From Lichenicola sp965198655 (GTDB lineage: Bacteria > Pseudomonadota > Alphaproteobacteria > Acetobacterales > Acetobacteraceae), in the NCBI GenBank assembly GCA_965198655.1, contig OZ240668.1, positions 3,782,001 to 3,846,000 on the forward strand: a DNA stretch of 64,000 nucleotides. Direction: 5' to 3'. The notes beneath the pieces were generated by a model. That model saw only the letters and a program-made list of their open reading frames with translations, searched no databases and was not told the origin of the DNA. The position numbers were made by a program, and so were the translations under genes. The first letter of the stretch is position 1. The number at the start of each line of letters is the position of its first letter. Of this stretch, positions 25,693 through 33,456 are shown piece after piece.

Positions 25693-26442
25693 ATGAGGGA
25701 TGACGCCGTCGTCATGATCCACGGCACCTGGCACGGCGGATGGTGCTGGGAACCGGTCGCGGCGCGCCTGAAATCGGCGGGCTGGAGGGTGCTCCACCCG
25801 TCCTTGGCCGGCTGCTCGGACCGGGTCTACCTGCTTGAGCCCTCGCTTTCGGTCGCCGGGATGGCGGCCGACCTGTTGGCGGCGATCGAGGCGGCCGGCC
25901 TGCACCGGTTCACCCTGATGGCGCACAGCTCGGGCGGCCTGGTCGCGTCCGAGCTCGCCCACGTCGCGGGCACGCGCATCGACCACGTGGTCCTGCTCGA
26001 CGCCGTGGTGGCGGAGGCGGGCGGGGTCGGGTTCGACTGCTACCCGGACGAGGAGCGACGATGGCGCGTCGCCCGCCTCGCCAGGCTCAGGGACTGCGCC
26101 GTGATCCCGGTGCCGGACGGGCTCCCCGAGGTATGGGGGCTGGCCGATGGCCGGTTCGGCTGGGTGGCAGACCGCTTGACGCCGCACCCCGCGTCCGCCT
26201 TCACCACGCCCGCGGCGGGCTGGAGCGGCGGCGCGGGTGAACCGCCGGTCACCTACGTGTCCTGCAACCGGCCGCCGCACCCGATCCTGGAGATCTCGAA
26301 GCGCCGCGCCCGGGCAAGGTCGCGCTGGGCCTGGATCGACCTCGACCAGCCGCATGACTGCATGCTCGTCGATCCGGCCCTGACCGCGGAGCTGGTGACG
26401 CGCGTGCCTGCCGAGGCGGTCGGGCCGAAGGGGCGGCGTTGA
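25693..26442 (+). CDS. Alpha/beta hydrolase
   Basis: A 249-residue cytosolic alpha/beta-hydrolase. The oxyanion-hole stretch MIHGTWHGGWCWEPV, the nucleophile elbow MAHSSGGLV (catalytic Ser), a later Asp and the catalytic His in DQPHDCMLVDP are all visible; the short lid region differs from esterase EstA types. Such enzymes in ring-cleavage clusters hydrolyse the C-C or ester product left by extradiol dioxygenases. The ATG at 25693 follows GGGAGCGGG. The stop overlaps the start of the GntR regulator by one base (TGATG), so the two are co-translated. Confidence 0.84.
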   Translation: MRDDAVVMIHGTWHGGWCWEPVAARLKSAGWRVLHPSLAGCSDRVYLLEPSLSVAGMAADLLAAIEAAGLHRFTLMAHSSGGLVASELAHVAGTRIDHVVLLDAVVAEAGGVGFDCYPDEERRWRVARLARLRDCAVIPVPDGLPEVWGLADGRFGWVADRLTPHPASAFTTPAAGWSGGAGEPPVTYVSCNRPPHPILEISKRRARARSRWAWIDLDQPHDCMLVDPALTAELVTRVPAEAVGPKGRR

Positions 26443-27155
26443 TGGAAACGCTGATCCCGACCGCGCGCGGCGGCAAGAACGACCGGAAGGGCACGTTCCG
26501 GACCATCAACGCCAGCCTGCACGAGCTGCTGCGCAACGACATCCTCGACGGCCGGCTGGAGCCGGGGAACAGGCTGCGGTTCGACGACCTGCGCAGGCGC
26601 TACGCGGTCACCGTGAGCCCGCTGCGCGAGGCGTTGATGCGCCTCGCCTCGGAAGGCCTGGTCGTGCTCAGGGAGCACAAGGGCTTCCACGTCGCCATGG
26701 TATCCAGGGAGCAGCTCGAGGACATCACCTTCGCCCGGCGAAGCATCGAGCCGATCGCCATCGGGCGGTCCATGGCACTCGGCGACGAACGCTGGAGGAA
26801 GGAGGTCTCGGCCGCCTTCGACGCCCTCGCGTCGCAGCCGATGCAGGATCAGGCCGGCCTGCTCAACGAGGCCTGGGAGGAGCGTCATCGCGCGTTCCAC
26901 GAGTCCCTCTACGCCGCCTGCGACTCGACCTGGCTGAGCGGCTTCTGCCGGCTGCTCTACGAGCAGAGCGAGCGATACCGCCGCCTGTGGTTCCGTCGGT
27001 TCGGACAGACGCGCGACGTCCTGCAGGAGCACCGCGTTCTGATGCAGGCGGTCGTTTCGGGCGATGCCGAGGCGGCCACCTTCTACATCCAGCGGCACAT
27101 CTCGCAGACCACGGCGTCCCTTCTGGCGGTGATGCCCGGGACGCCGTCCGGCTGA
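26442..27155 (+). CDS. GntR family regulator, FadR/FCD subfamily
   Basis: A 237-residue one-component regulator. The winged helix (about residues 20-85) contains LHELLRNDILDGRLEPGNRL and VSPLREALMRLASEGLV. The all-helical FCD domain (about 95-225) has the metal/effector His residues HRAFHESL and the late QRHIS. FCD regulators usually sense small organic acids or aromatic pathway intermediates. It is translationally fused to the alpha/beta hydrolase and presumably regulates that gene and the divergent dioxygenase. Repeat copy 2 follows 70 bp downstream. Confidence 0.88.
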   Translation: METLIPTARGGKNDRKGTFRTINASLHELLRNDILDGRLEPGNRLRFDDLRRRYAVTVSPLREALMRLASEGLVVLREHKGFHVAMVSREQLEDITFARRSIEPIAIGRSMALGDERWRKEVSAAFDALASQPMQDQAGLLNEAWEERHRAFHESLYAACDSTWLSGFCRLLYEQSERYRRLWFRRFGQTRDVLQEHRVLMQAVVSGDAEAATFYIQRHISQTTASLLAVMPGTPSG

Positions 27156-27225
27156 GGCTCGAACGCCGGCCGCGCTCGCCCGGATCTTAGAGGCTGTTCT
27201 GAAAACTTTTATTCGACCGATAAGC

Positions 27226-27341
27226 AAGGCCAGGGCTCTGCCCTGGACCCGCTGGGGCCGGAGGCCCCAGACCCCCATTCCCTAAGAATCGGGTTTGAAG
27301 GGCTTTGCCCTTCATGGGGTCCAGGGGCAAAGCCCTTGGTC
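27226..27341 (+). repeat. Multi-hairpin intergenic repeat, copy 2
   Basis: Same orientation and order of hairpins as copy 1. The GAAGGGCTTTGCCCTTC hairpin is perfect here, while the last one is slightly degenerate (CAGGGGCAAAGCCCTTG). The left flank AAGCAAGGCC is also shared, as its reverse complement, by copies 4 and 5. It lies 70 bp after the GntR stop. Confidence 0.85.
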
Positions 27342-27412
27342 TCCGCCGTCCACCAGAATCGTCAAAGGGACCCTTGCACCTCGGGCCTCAGCCAGATGGG
27401 TGTCGACTTCCA

Positions 27413-27422
27413 TTTTCGAAAA
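27413..27422. promoter_or_regulatory. Candidate operator TTTTCGAAAA
   Basis: A 10-bp perfect palindrome 200 bp upstream of the FAD hydroxylase, sharing the TTTCGAAA core with the site at 25643. Its function is inferred only from this recurrence. Confidence 0.3.
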
Positions 27423-27621
27423 CATCTAACATGCCGGGACAAGGCGGAGGCGGCGGCCGACGTCCGGTGGCGCAAGACCACGCGACGAGCGAGGAAGGCA
27501 CGATGAGGCACGACCTGCGCAGGGAAGCGCGCACCGCTCGGAGCGGATCCGGACGCCCGACCGGAGGGGTTCCGCTCGCCAGACTCGGTGCCGGCCAGAC
27601 CCCCGCCACGCGGCTCGACGC

Positions 27622-29478
27622 ATGTCGATGAGGGAGGTCAACATCGTCGGCGCCGGCCCGGTCGGGCTGTTGACGGCGCTGCTGCTCGGCCGGGCTGGCC
27701 TGACTGTGACGGTGTATGAACGCTGGCCGGCGAGCTTCTCCCGTCCCCGCGCCTGCGGACTGGATCACGAGGCGCTCCGCATCCTGCAGAGCGCTCGCCT
27801 GATGCCGGGGATCGAGACCATCTTCGAGCCGATCATGGGGGATCGGACCTACGAGTTCCAGAACGCCGCCGGCCAGCGGCTGCTCGAGATCCAATGGAAC
27901 AAGCCCGGTCCCTGCGGCTGGCCGCAGATGAGCACCTTCAACCAGCCCGAGCTCGAGGCGGCGCTCGAGCGCAACGTGGCGTCGCTACCGAACGTGGAGG
28001 TGGTGCGCGGCGTCCAAGTCCTCGGGGTGGACCAGGACGACCGTGGCGTCACGTTGCGCCTGCGCACAGCGGCGGGCGAAGAATGGTCGCGGTCCAGCCG
28101 GTATCTGGTGGCGGCCGACGGGGCCAACAGCGTCGTCAGGGACGGCCTGGGGATCACCCAGACGGATCTCGGCTTCCAGTACGACTGGCTCGTGGTCGAC
28201 GTGGTTCCGCATCAGCCGCGGGACTGGAAGCCCTACGTGATCCAGAGATGCGATCCGGCGCGACCGGCGACGGCGGTCGGCAGCGGTCCCGGCCGGCGGC
28301 GCTTCGAGTTCATGCGCCTGCCGGACGAATCCCTGGAAGAGCTGAACCGGCCGGAGACGGCCTGGCGCCTGATGGCGTCATGGGGCCTGACGCCGGAGAA
28401 CGCGTCGCTCGAACGGAGCGTGGTCTACACCTTCAGGGGACGATGGGCCGACTCCTGGCGCGCCGGACGGGTGATGCTGGCGGGCGACGCCGCACACCTG
28501 ATGCCCCCCTTCCTGGCCCAGGGCCTGTGTTCCGGGCTGCGGGATGCCCTGGCCCTCGCCTGGCGGCTGCCCTGCGCCCTGTCCGGCCACGACTGGGTGC
28601 TCGACAGCTACGGCCCGGAGCGTCTCCAGCATTGCCGCGAGCTGATCGAGCAGGCGGTGGAGCTCGGTCGCGGCATCTGCATCCTCGATCCCGCCGAGGC
28701 CGAGTCGCGCGACAACAAGATGTTGGCGGCGTTGACCGAACCCGCGGGCGCCGTGCGGCCGCCGCCGCAGCCGCGCCTGGGCCGGACCGACCTGCTCGCA
28801 GCGGACGACGACCAGGCCGGGTTCCTGTTCCCGCAGGGTCACGTCAGGCTCGACGGCCGCACCGCCCGATTCGACGACGTCTTTCAGCCGGGGTGGCAGC
28901 TCGTGATCCGAGGCGGTCTCGGCGGCCGTGCGGCGGACAAAGCGATCCTGGACGACGCGGCCTGCCACGGCCTGCGCGTCATCGACCTGGAGCATGGCGG
29001 GATCATCGAGGACGACGAGGGAACCTACCGGCGGTGGTTCGAGGATGCCAGCGTCGACGCGGCGATCATCCGTCCCGACTTCTACGTGTTCGGGGCCTCG
29101 CGTTTGGAGGAGGTGGGCGCCCTTCTCCGGCGGTTCGTCGCGTGCTGCGGAAAAACGTTTCTCCAGCCGCCGCCGCGCCGGCATCAAGCGGGTGCGGTGA
29201 CCGAGATCTGCACGCTCCAGGTGCGCGACGGCCAGGGACCGGCGTTCGAGGAAGGGTTCAGGCGCTCGGAGGCGGTGCTCAACGCCGCACCCGGCCATCT
29301 CCGCCACCGGCTCAGACGTCGGTCCGAGCAGCCGAGCGCCTATGTCCTCGAAGTCGACTGGCACGACCTGGCCGGACACGTCATCGATTTCAAGCGGTCC
29401 GCCCGCTTCGACGCCTTCCGAAAGGAGTTCGCCGACACGCTGTCGGCTCCGACGGAGGTGTTCCACCTGCAGGACTGA
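27622..29478 (+). CDS. FAD-dependent aromatic hydroxylase with C-terminal ABM-like domain
   Basis: A 618-residue flavoprotein of the MhpA/PheA-type class A monooxygenases. The Rossmann GxGxxG motif VGAGPVGLLTALLLGRAG is at about residues 9-26, the DG motif ADGANSVVRDGLG at 165-177 and the GD motif GRVMLAGDAAHLMPPFLAQG at 282-301. A thioredoxin-like C-terminal module (about 385-510) is usual. Unusually, a further domain of about 95 residues (about 524-618: VTEICTLQVRDGQG ... AYVLEVDWHD ... RFDAFRKEF) resembles an ABM/EthD-like ferredoxin-fold domain. It would hydroxylate an aromatic ring using NAD(P)H and O2. ATG codons at 27622 and 27628 are both possible. A PhlG-like hydrolase follows 113 bp downstream. 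Confidence 0.86.
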   Translation: MSMREVNIVGAGPVGLLTALLLGRAGLTVTVYERWPASFSRPRACGLDHEALRILQSARLMPGIETIFEPIMGDRTYEFQNAAGQRLLEIQWNKPGPCGWPQMSTFNQPELEAALERNVASLPNVEVVRGVQVLGVDQDDRGVTLRLRTAAGEEWSRSSRYLVAADGANSVVRDGLGITQTDLGFQYDWLVVDVVPHQPRDWKPYVIQRCDPARPATAVGSGPGRRRFEFMRLPDESLEELNRPETAWRLMASWGLTPENASLERSVVYTFRGRWADSWRAGRVMLAGDAAHLMPPFLAQGLCSGLRDALALAWRLPCALSGHDWVLDSYGPERLQHCRELIEQAVELGRGICILDPAEAESRDNKMLAALTEPAGAVRPPPQPRLGRTDLLAADDDQAGFLFPQGHVRLDGRTARFDDVFQPGWQLVIRGGLGGRAADKAILDDAACHGLRVIDLEHGGIIEDDEGTYRRWFEDASVDAAIIRPDFYVFGASRLEEVGALLRRFVACCGKTFLQPPPRRHQAGAVTEICTLQVRDGQGPAFEEGFRRSEAVLNAAPGHLRHRLRRRSEQPSAYVLEVDWHDLAGHVIDFKRSARFDAFRKEFADTLSAPTEVFHLQD

Positions 29479-29591
29479 TCATCCGGTCCAGGTTCCGGCG
29501 TCACCGGTGCTCCGCGAGATGTCGTACGCGAACGAGAACCGGTCCCGCGGGACGCCGCATCGAACCAACGAACCACATCTCGGGGACGACC

Positions 29592-30260
29592 ATGGATTTT
29601 TCCGAAATCGACGCGCTCCTGTCCACGAAGCCGTTGACTCTGGAGATGGGCATCAAGAGGCTGCCGACCGGGGCGTTGCACGTGGCGTCGCGCAGCGACA
29701 TGCGCGCCTGCAAGGGACACATGCTCGACTGGTGGTTCGGGTTTCTTGAGACGGCCGAACACTACAGATGGTGGCATCCGCAGGATCATAAGGGGCTGAG
29801 CTGGGATGATGGGCGTGTTCCCGGCAAGTATATCGGTTCGACCTGCATCGTCGACGAAAGCCTGTCGAAGGGCGGCCAGGTCTACCGGCTCCACATACGG
29901 TTCGACGATCCCGGCGACGTGTTCCCGGAGGCGAAGCTCAAGGACGCCTATCTCAAAGGCGAAGTGTCCGCCTTGATCTGTGCGACGATCGGCTTCGGCG
30001 ACCAGCCGGCGCTGGATTCGGCGGGCCGCATGGTGGGCGGCCGGCTGATCCATGCGGCCTACGACACGCCGACGGGATGCGCGCTTCGAAGCCGGTTCTG
30101 GCTCGGCTGGGGCCTCGAAGCGCCGCCAAGCGTCGTCGAGCAGGCGATCCCGGACCAGATGGGCCTCGATCTCATGCAACACGCCAGCGCGGAATACACC
30201 ATACTGTCCCGCTTCCTCCCCTCGCTGTACTACGGGGACAACGCCCAGGACTTCCAGTGA
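29592..30260 (+). CDS. PhlG-like C-C hydrolase (DAPG hydrolase family), paralog 1
   Basis: A 222-residue protein of the 2,4-diacetylphloroglucinol hydrolase family. These zinc enzymes cleave the acetyl C-C bond of DAPG. The family stretch WWFGFLETAEHYRWWHPQDH is at about residues 47-66. The candidate zinc ligands are His62 (WWHP), Glu89 (in VDES), His197 and Glu201 (HxxxE in QHASAEY), the pattern expected from PhlG. It starts at an ATG with GGGGACGACC upstream, after the FAD hydroxylase. Its acyl-phenol substrate is unknown; an acylphloroglucinol is the natural guess. The second paralog lies at 31581-32222. Confidence 0.84.
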   Translation: MDFSEIDALLSTKPLTLEMGIKRLPTGALHVASRSDMRACKGHMLDWWFGFLETAEHYRWWHPQDHKGLSWDDGRVPGKYIGSTCIVDESLSKGGQVYRLHIRFDDPGDVFPEAKLKDAYLKGEVSALICATIGFGDQPALDSAGRMVGGRLIHAAYDTPTGCALRSRFWLGWGLEAPPSVVEQAIPDQMGLDLMQHASAEYTILSRFLPSLYYGDNAQDFQ

Positions 30261-30346
30261 CGGGTCCATCGCGACGTCGGCCGCGACCATCCGGTGACGC
30301 CGACGCCGCTTCGTCCGGCGGGGCGTCACCACATCCTCGAACAGGT

Positions 30347-30523
30347 CCTCAGAGCCCGTTCGAGAATGCGCCGTGCCGGCGATCCGACGCGCCCGTCTGT
30401 GCTTCCGGTGCTCACGGCCGGGAGGCCGCTCCGCTCCGGTTCTCGACGGACACGCCGGGCACGTTCCGCCGCTGACGCGGCGGAACGCTCCCGCTCGGCA
30501 CACCCCATTCTCGAACGGGCTCT
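30347..30523. repeat. 18-bp inverted repeat flanking hairpins
   Basis: AGAGCCCGTTCGAGAATG at 30351-30368 is the exact reverse complement of the sequence at 30506-30523. Between them, at 30463-30486, lies a perfect hairpin with 10-base arms (GTTCCGCCGC) and a four-base loop. It lies between the convergent PhlG-like and outer membrane protein genes, and the right arm overlaps the stop codon of the latter. It is either a bidirectional terminator or a small non-autonomous mobile element. Confidence 0.6.
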
Positions 30524-31419
30524 CAGAACCGCGTGCTGATCCCCAGGCGAGCGATCGAGTAGGCGATGTCGTTGCGGGTTCGCACGTCGCCAAGGAACCG
30601 TGCCAGGACCTGGAAGCGGCCGAAGTCGTACTCGAGCATCGGACCGAGCAGGACGTGCTGGATGCGCTCGCCGTTGCCGACGATCTTGCCGTCGTGCCGG
30701 TCGTTCGTGGTTTGTTGCGTGATGTTGCCGATCACGCCCAACGTCGTCCGCCCGAAGCTCTGGGCGGCAGTGAAGTCCACGTAGAAAACGTTGCCGGAAC
30801 TGTAGTGGGTCGCGTGGTTGGTGGCATTGACGTCGTAGATGTTGTCGATCGTGAGATCCAGGCCGTTCTTCAGGTAGGAGATGGCGAAGCTCGGCTCGTA
30901 GGTGAAGTAGCCCGTCGCCAGGGTGTCCTGCGTCCGAACGCCCCGAGCCGAATGGAACTCCCCGTTGGGAAGATAGAAGCTTTGCCCGAGTGCTACGAAC
31001 AGGTTGTGCGGGAGCTGCCATGACAGCGTGACCGGCTCGAGAATTGTATTGAAGAAGCCGAACGAGGCGGTGTTGATCCCGCCGATGCCGGTGGTGTCGG
31101 TCTGGTGATACGCGGCGATCTGGATCAGTGCCGCTCCGTAGCTCGCGCCGAACACGTGATAGGGCGAGGACCAGAGCAGCGACACGTCGAGCAGCGGGTT
31201 GGTCACCTTGATCGGCACGAGGTTGCCGTTCCCGTCCCTGAACTGGCCATAAACGAGAAGGTTGTCCTCGTCGCCATAGAACCCGGGCGGCGGCAGCGCC
31301 CCGACCGCGACGCCGGTGGTCGCTCCGGGAATGTACGGCGTCAGCCCCTCAAGCGCTTCGGCCGCCACGGGCAGGCAGGCAAGCGTCGATGTCATGAATG
31401 CCAAAGTCAGTCGGCGCAT
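30523..31419 (-). CDS. SphA/MetA-type outer membrane protein (phenol degradation family)
   Basis: A 298-residue protein with a signal peptide (about residues 1-22, ending AAEA) and a beta-barrel composition to the C-terminal aromatic residue. Segments such as NPLLDVSLLWSSPYH, LPNGEFHSARGV and ILEPVTLSWQLP match the Phenol_MetA_deg/SphA family, outer membrane proteins often encoded with aromatic catabolic genes and thought to help uptake of hydrophobic aromatics. The ATG at 31419 has GGGGGAAGAG upstream. It is convergent with the first PhlG-like gene and upstream of it lies the second PhlG-like gene on the same strand. Confidence 0.83.
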   Translation of the reverse strand: MRRLTLAFMTSTLACLPVAAEALEGLTPYIPGATTGVAVGALPPPGFYGDEDNLLVYGQFRDGNGNLVPIKVTNPLLDVSLLWSSPYHVFGASYGAALIQIAAYHQTDTTGIGGINTASFGFFNTILEPVTLSWQLPHNLFVALGQSFYLPNGEFHSARGVRTQDTLATGYFTYEPSFAISYLKNGLDLTIDNIYDVNATNHATHYSSGNVFYVDFTAAQSFGRTTLGVIGNITQQTTNDRHDGKIVGNGERIQHVLLGPMLEYDFGRFQVLARFLGDVRTRNDIAYSIARLGISTRF

Positions 31420-31580
31420 CTCTTCCCCCGAGCATGGTGATGCTCTCGTCAGGATGTCGGCTTCTCGCCGCTCTTCATCCCGGATCGTTCATCGGCGTCG
31501 TGTAGCCTGTCCGTGGATGATCGGCGGACTAGGGCATCATCCGATCGAACCGGAGTGCGTTCACCCGATCAGGATCCGTT

Positions 31581-32222
31581 CTAGCGACCACCGCTATTGT
31601 GGATCCTGTAGAGGGTCGGAAGATTTGCCGCGAGAATGCCCATCTCTTCCGAGGAATGGGCGTGCAGCCCCGCTCCTAAGGAATCGGGCACCAATTGCCT
31701 CATCGCCTGCTCCGTCGGCCTCGGTTCGGGCAAGGGGTCGAACTCGCCGAGCCAGAAGCGGCTGCGCATGACGCAGCCGTCCGGCGTGGTCTGAACCAGG
31801 TGCAGCACCCGGCCGAAATAGCCCGGGCGTTCGAGATCGCCGACATAGCCGAAGATCGCGGTTCCGACCCGGGCCTCGGAGAACCTGCTTGCGTCGAGGA
31901 TCTCGGTCGGGTCGCGAAAGTTGATCTTCAGCTTGTAGATGTCCCCGCCGATATACTCGTGCACGAGATGGGTGCCGCCGAGATAGCGTCCGGTGCCGCG
32001 CTCGCCGTCCCAGTCGCTGAACAGGTGATCGCGCGGATGCCACCAACGATATTGCTCGGTGGTGTGGATGAACCCGAACCACCATTCCACCATGGCAGGG
32101 GTGCAGCCGATCATGGGCGTGCGTGCGGCCACGTGAACGACGCCGTTCTCGAGTCGGATCCAGCCGGACTCGAAGGGCAGACAGAAGGCATCGAGCAAGC
32201 GGTTGGCTTCGCCGAGATGCAT
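31581..32222 (-). CDS. PhlG-like C-C hydrolase (DAPG hydrolase family), paralog 2
   Basis: A 213-residue second member of the DAPG hydrolase family. The same core WWFGFIHTTEQYRWWHPRDH is at about residues 47-66, with candidate ligands His62, Glu89 (LVHEY), His189 and Glu193 (HSSEE). The remainder differs strongly from paralog 1, so the two probably act on different acyl-phenols or at different steps. It starts divergently from the AraC gene, with about 118 bp between them. It is upstream of the SphA-like gene on the same strand and likely co-transcribed with it. Confidence 0.83.
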   Translation of the reverse strand: MHLGEANRLLDAFCLPFESGWIRLENGVVHVAARTPMIGCTPAMVEWWFGFIHTTEQYRWWHPRDHLFSDWDGERGTGRYLGGTHLVHEYIGGDIYKLKINFRDPTEILDASRFSEARVGTAIFGYVGDLERPGYFGRVLHLVQTTPDGCVMRSRFWLGEFDPLPEPRPTEQAMRQLVPDSLGAGLHAHSSEEMGILAANLPTLYRIHNSGGR

Positions 32223-32238
32223 CGTTTCCTCCGGTTGG

Positions 32239-32246
32239 TTTCGAAG
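32239..32246. promoter_or_regulatory. TTTCGAAG half-palindrome between PhlG paralog 2 and AraC
   Basis: A TTTCGAA core similar to the palindromes at 25643 and 27413, located 17 bp upstream of the PhlG paralog 2 start in the divergent control region. It is weaker than the other two, and its role is speculative. Confidence 0.2.
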
Positions 32247-32339
32247 GACGAAACTGCAAATGGCGACCCGGCGCTACAACAAGCAGTCGCAAAAACATCA
32301 CCGATCGTCTACGCTCCGGTGCAACCCGGGCGAAACATC

Positions 32340-33290
32340 ATGGACCTGTTGAGTACGGTTCTGGCGGAGCTACGGCTGCAAGGCAGCGTCATCGGCGATT
32401 TCAGCCTGGCCGGCGGATGGGGGATCGGCCATCCGCAAATCCCCGGGATCTGCCTGCATCTGATCGTCGATGGCGCCTGCCAAGTGGTGACGTCGGATGG
32501 GACGGGTCAGCCGCTCGGCGCCGGCGACGTGGTCATCTTCCCGCGCGGCGACGCGCACAGCTTGGTCACCGATCCTACGCAGAGGGTCAAGCCCGTTTCG
32601 GACATCCTGCGTCTTGATGGCCATTCGATCTGGGTTCCCAGGAAACGCTATCAGCGGGCCGTGCATCGCTATGTCGAAGGCAGCGGGGGCCCAAGAACGC
32701 ACGTCATCGACGTGATCTTCGGGTTTCACGACTCGGCGCACCATCCGCTCCTGGCGGCGTTGCCGGAAACCATCGTGTTGCGGAAGGGGATCGCCGATCT
32801 CGGTTGTTGGATCGAGGTGGTGACGGATTTCGTCAACCGGGAAAGCGGCTCGCCCGGTCTCGGCCATGCGGCCGCCACCGGGTTGATCGCGGACCTGCTG
32901 TTCGTGCAGGCCGTGCGCGCGTTCCTCGCCATCCCGCACGACCAGCCTCCCGGCTGGATACAGGCGATGACCAATCGACAGGCGGCGAGGGCGCTCGTCG
33001 CGATCCACGGTCATCCGGCGACGACGTGGACGGTCGCCAGCCTTGCCAGGGCCTGTCACATGTCGCGCGCGAAGTTCGCCCGCGACTTCATGAGGCTGCT
33101 GGGCAAGGGACCGATCGGCTACCTGACCGATTGGAGGATGCATCTTGCCGCCTGCGACCTGGCGGCAGGCGTTTCGGTCGCAGTGGCGGCCGAGCGTGTC
33201 GGCTATGGCTCGGGCACCGCCTTTGCCCGCGCCTTCGAGCGCAACTACCACGCCAGCCCGGCGCGTTACCGCCAGGCGATCCGTTCCTGA
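32340..33290 (+). CDS. AraC family transcriptional regulator with cupin domain
   Basis: About 316 residues starting MDLLSTVLAELRLQGSV. The N-terminal half has a cupin fold (HLIVDGACQVVTSDGTGQPL, LGAGDVVIFPRGDAHSLV), as in the cupin-6 group of AraC regulators that sense small molecules. The C-terminal double helix-turn-helix is present: WTVASLARACHMSRAKFARD and LAAGVSVAVAAERVGYGSGT, then FARAFERNYHASPARYRQA. It is divergent from PhlG paralog 2, so it probably activates that gene and the SphA-like gene. Other in-frame starts exist upstream, but they run into the divergent gene. Confidence 0.86.
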   Translation: MDLLSTVLAELRLQGSVIGDFSLAGGWGIGHPQIPGICLHLIVDGACQVVTSDGTGQPLGAGDVVIFPRGDAHSLVTDPTQRVKPVSDILRLDGHSIWVPRKRYQRAVHRYVEGSGGPRTHVIDVIFGFHDSAHHPLLAALPETIVLRKGIADLGCWIEVVTDFVNRESGSPGLGHAAATGLIADLLFVQAVRAFLAIPHDQPPGWIQAMTNRQAARALVAIHGHPATTWTVASLARACHMSRAKFARDFMRLLGKGPIGYLTDWRMHLAACDLAAGVSVAVAAERVGYGSGTAFARAFERNYHASPARYRQAIRS

Positions 33291-33296
33291 AGGAAG

Positions 33297-33430
33297 AGCC
33301 AGGGCTCTGCCCATCGATCTGCTTCGCAGCTCGATCCGCTGGGGCCGGAGGCCCCAGACCCCTATTACTTTAAGAGTCGGGTTTGAAGGGCTCCGCCCTT
33401 CATGGGGTCCAGGGGCAAAGCCCCTGGCCT
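33297..33430 (+). repeat. Multi-hairpin intergenic repeat, copy 3, with an extra hairpin
   Basis: Same orientation as copies 1 and 2, starting 6 bp after the AraC stop. Instead of the TGGACC spacer between the first and second hairpins it carries an additional stem-loop (ATCGATCTGCTTCGCAGCTCGAT, 33313-33335). The other three hairpins are standard. The downstream ABC binding protein gene is convergent. Confidence 0.85.
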
Positions 33431-33456
33431 TCGCCATCCAACAAGCGGAACGCGTT

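Larger units (their letters stand above)
27156..27621. other. 466-bp region with repeat copy 2 and a second TTTTCGAAAA palindrome
   Basis: The region holds repeat copy 2 (27226-27341), then an AT-richer stretch with the TTTTCGAAAA palindrome (27413-27422) upstream of the FAD hydroxylase start at 27622. Nothing in it looks coding; frames here run into the repeat. Confidence 0.5.
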
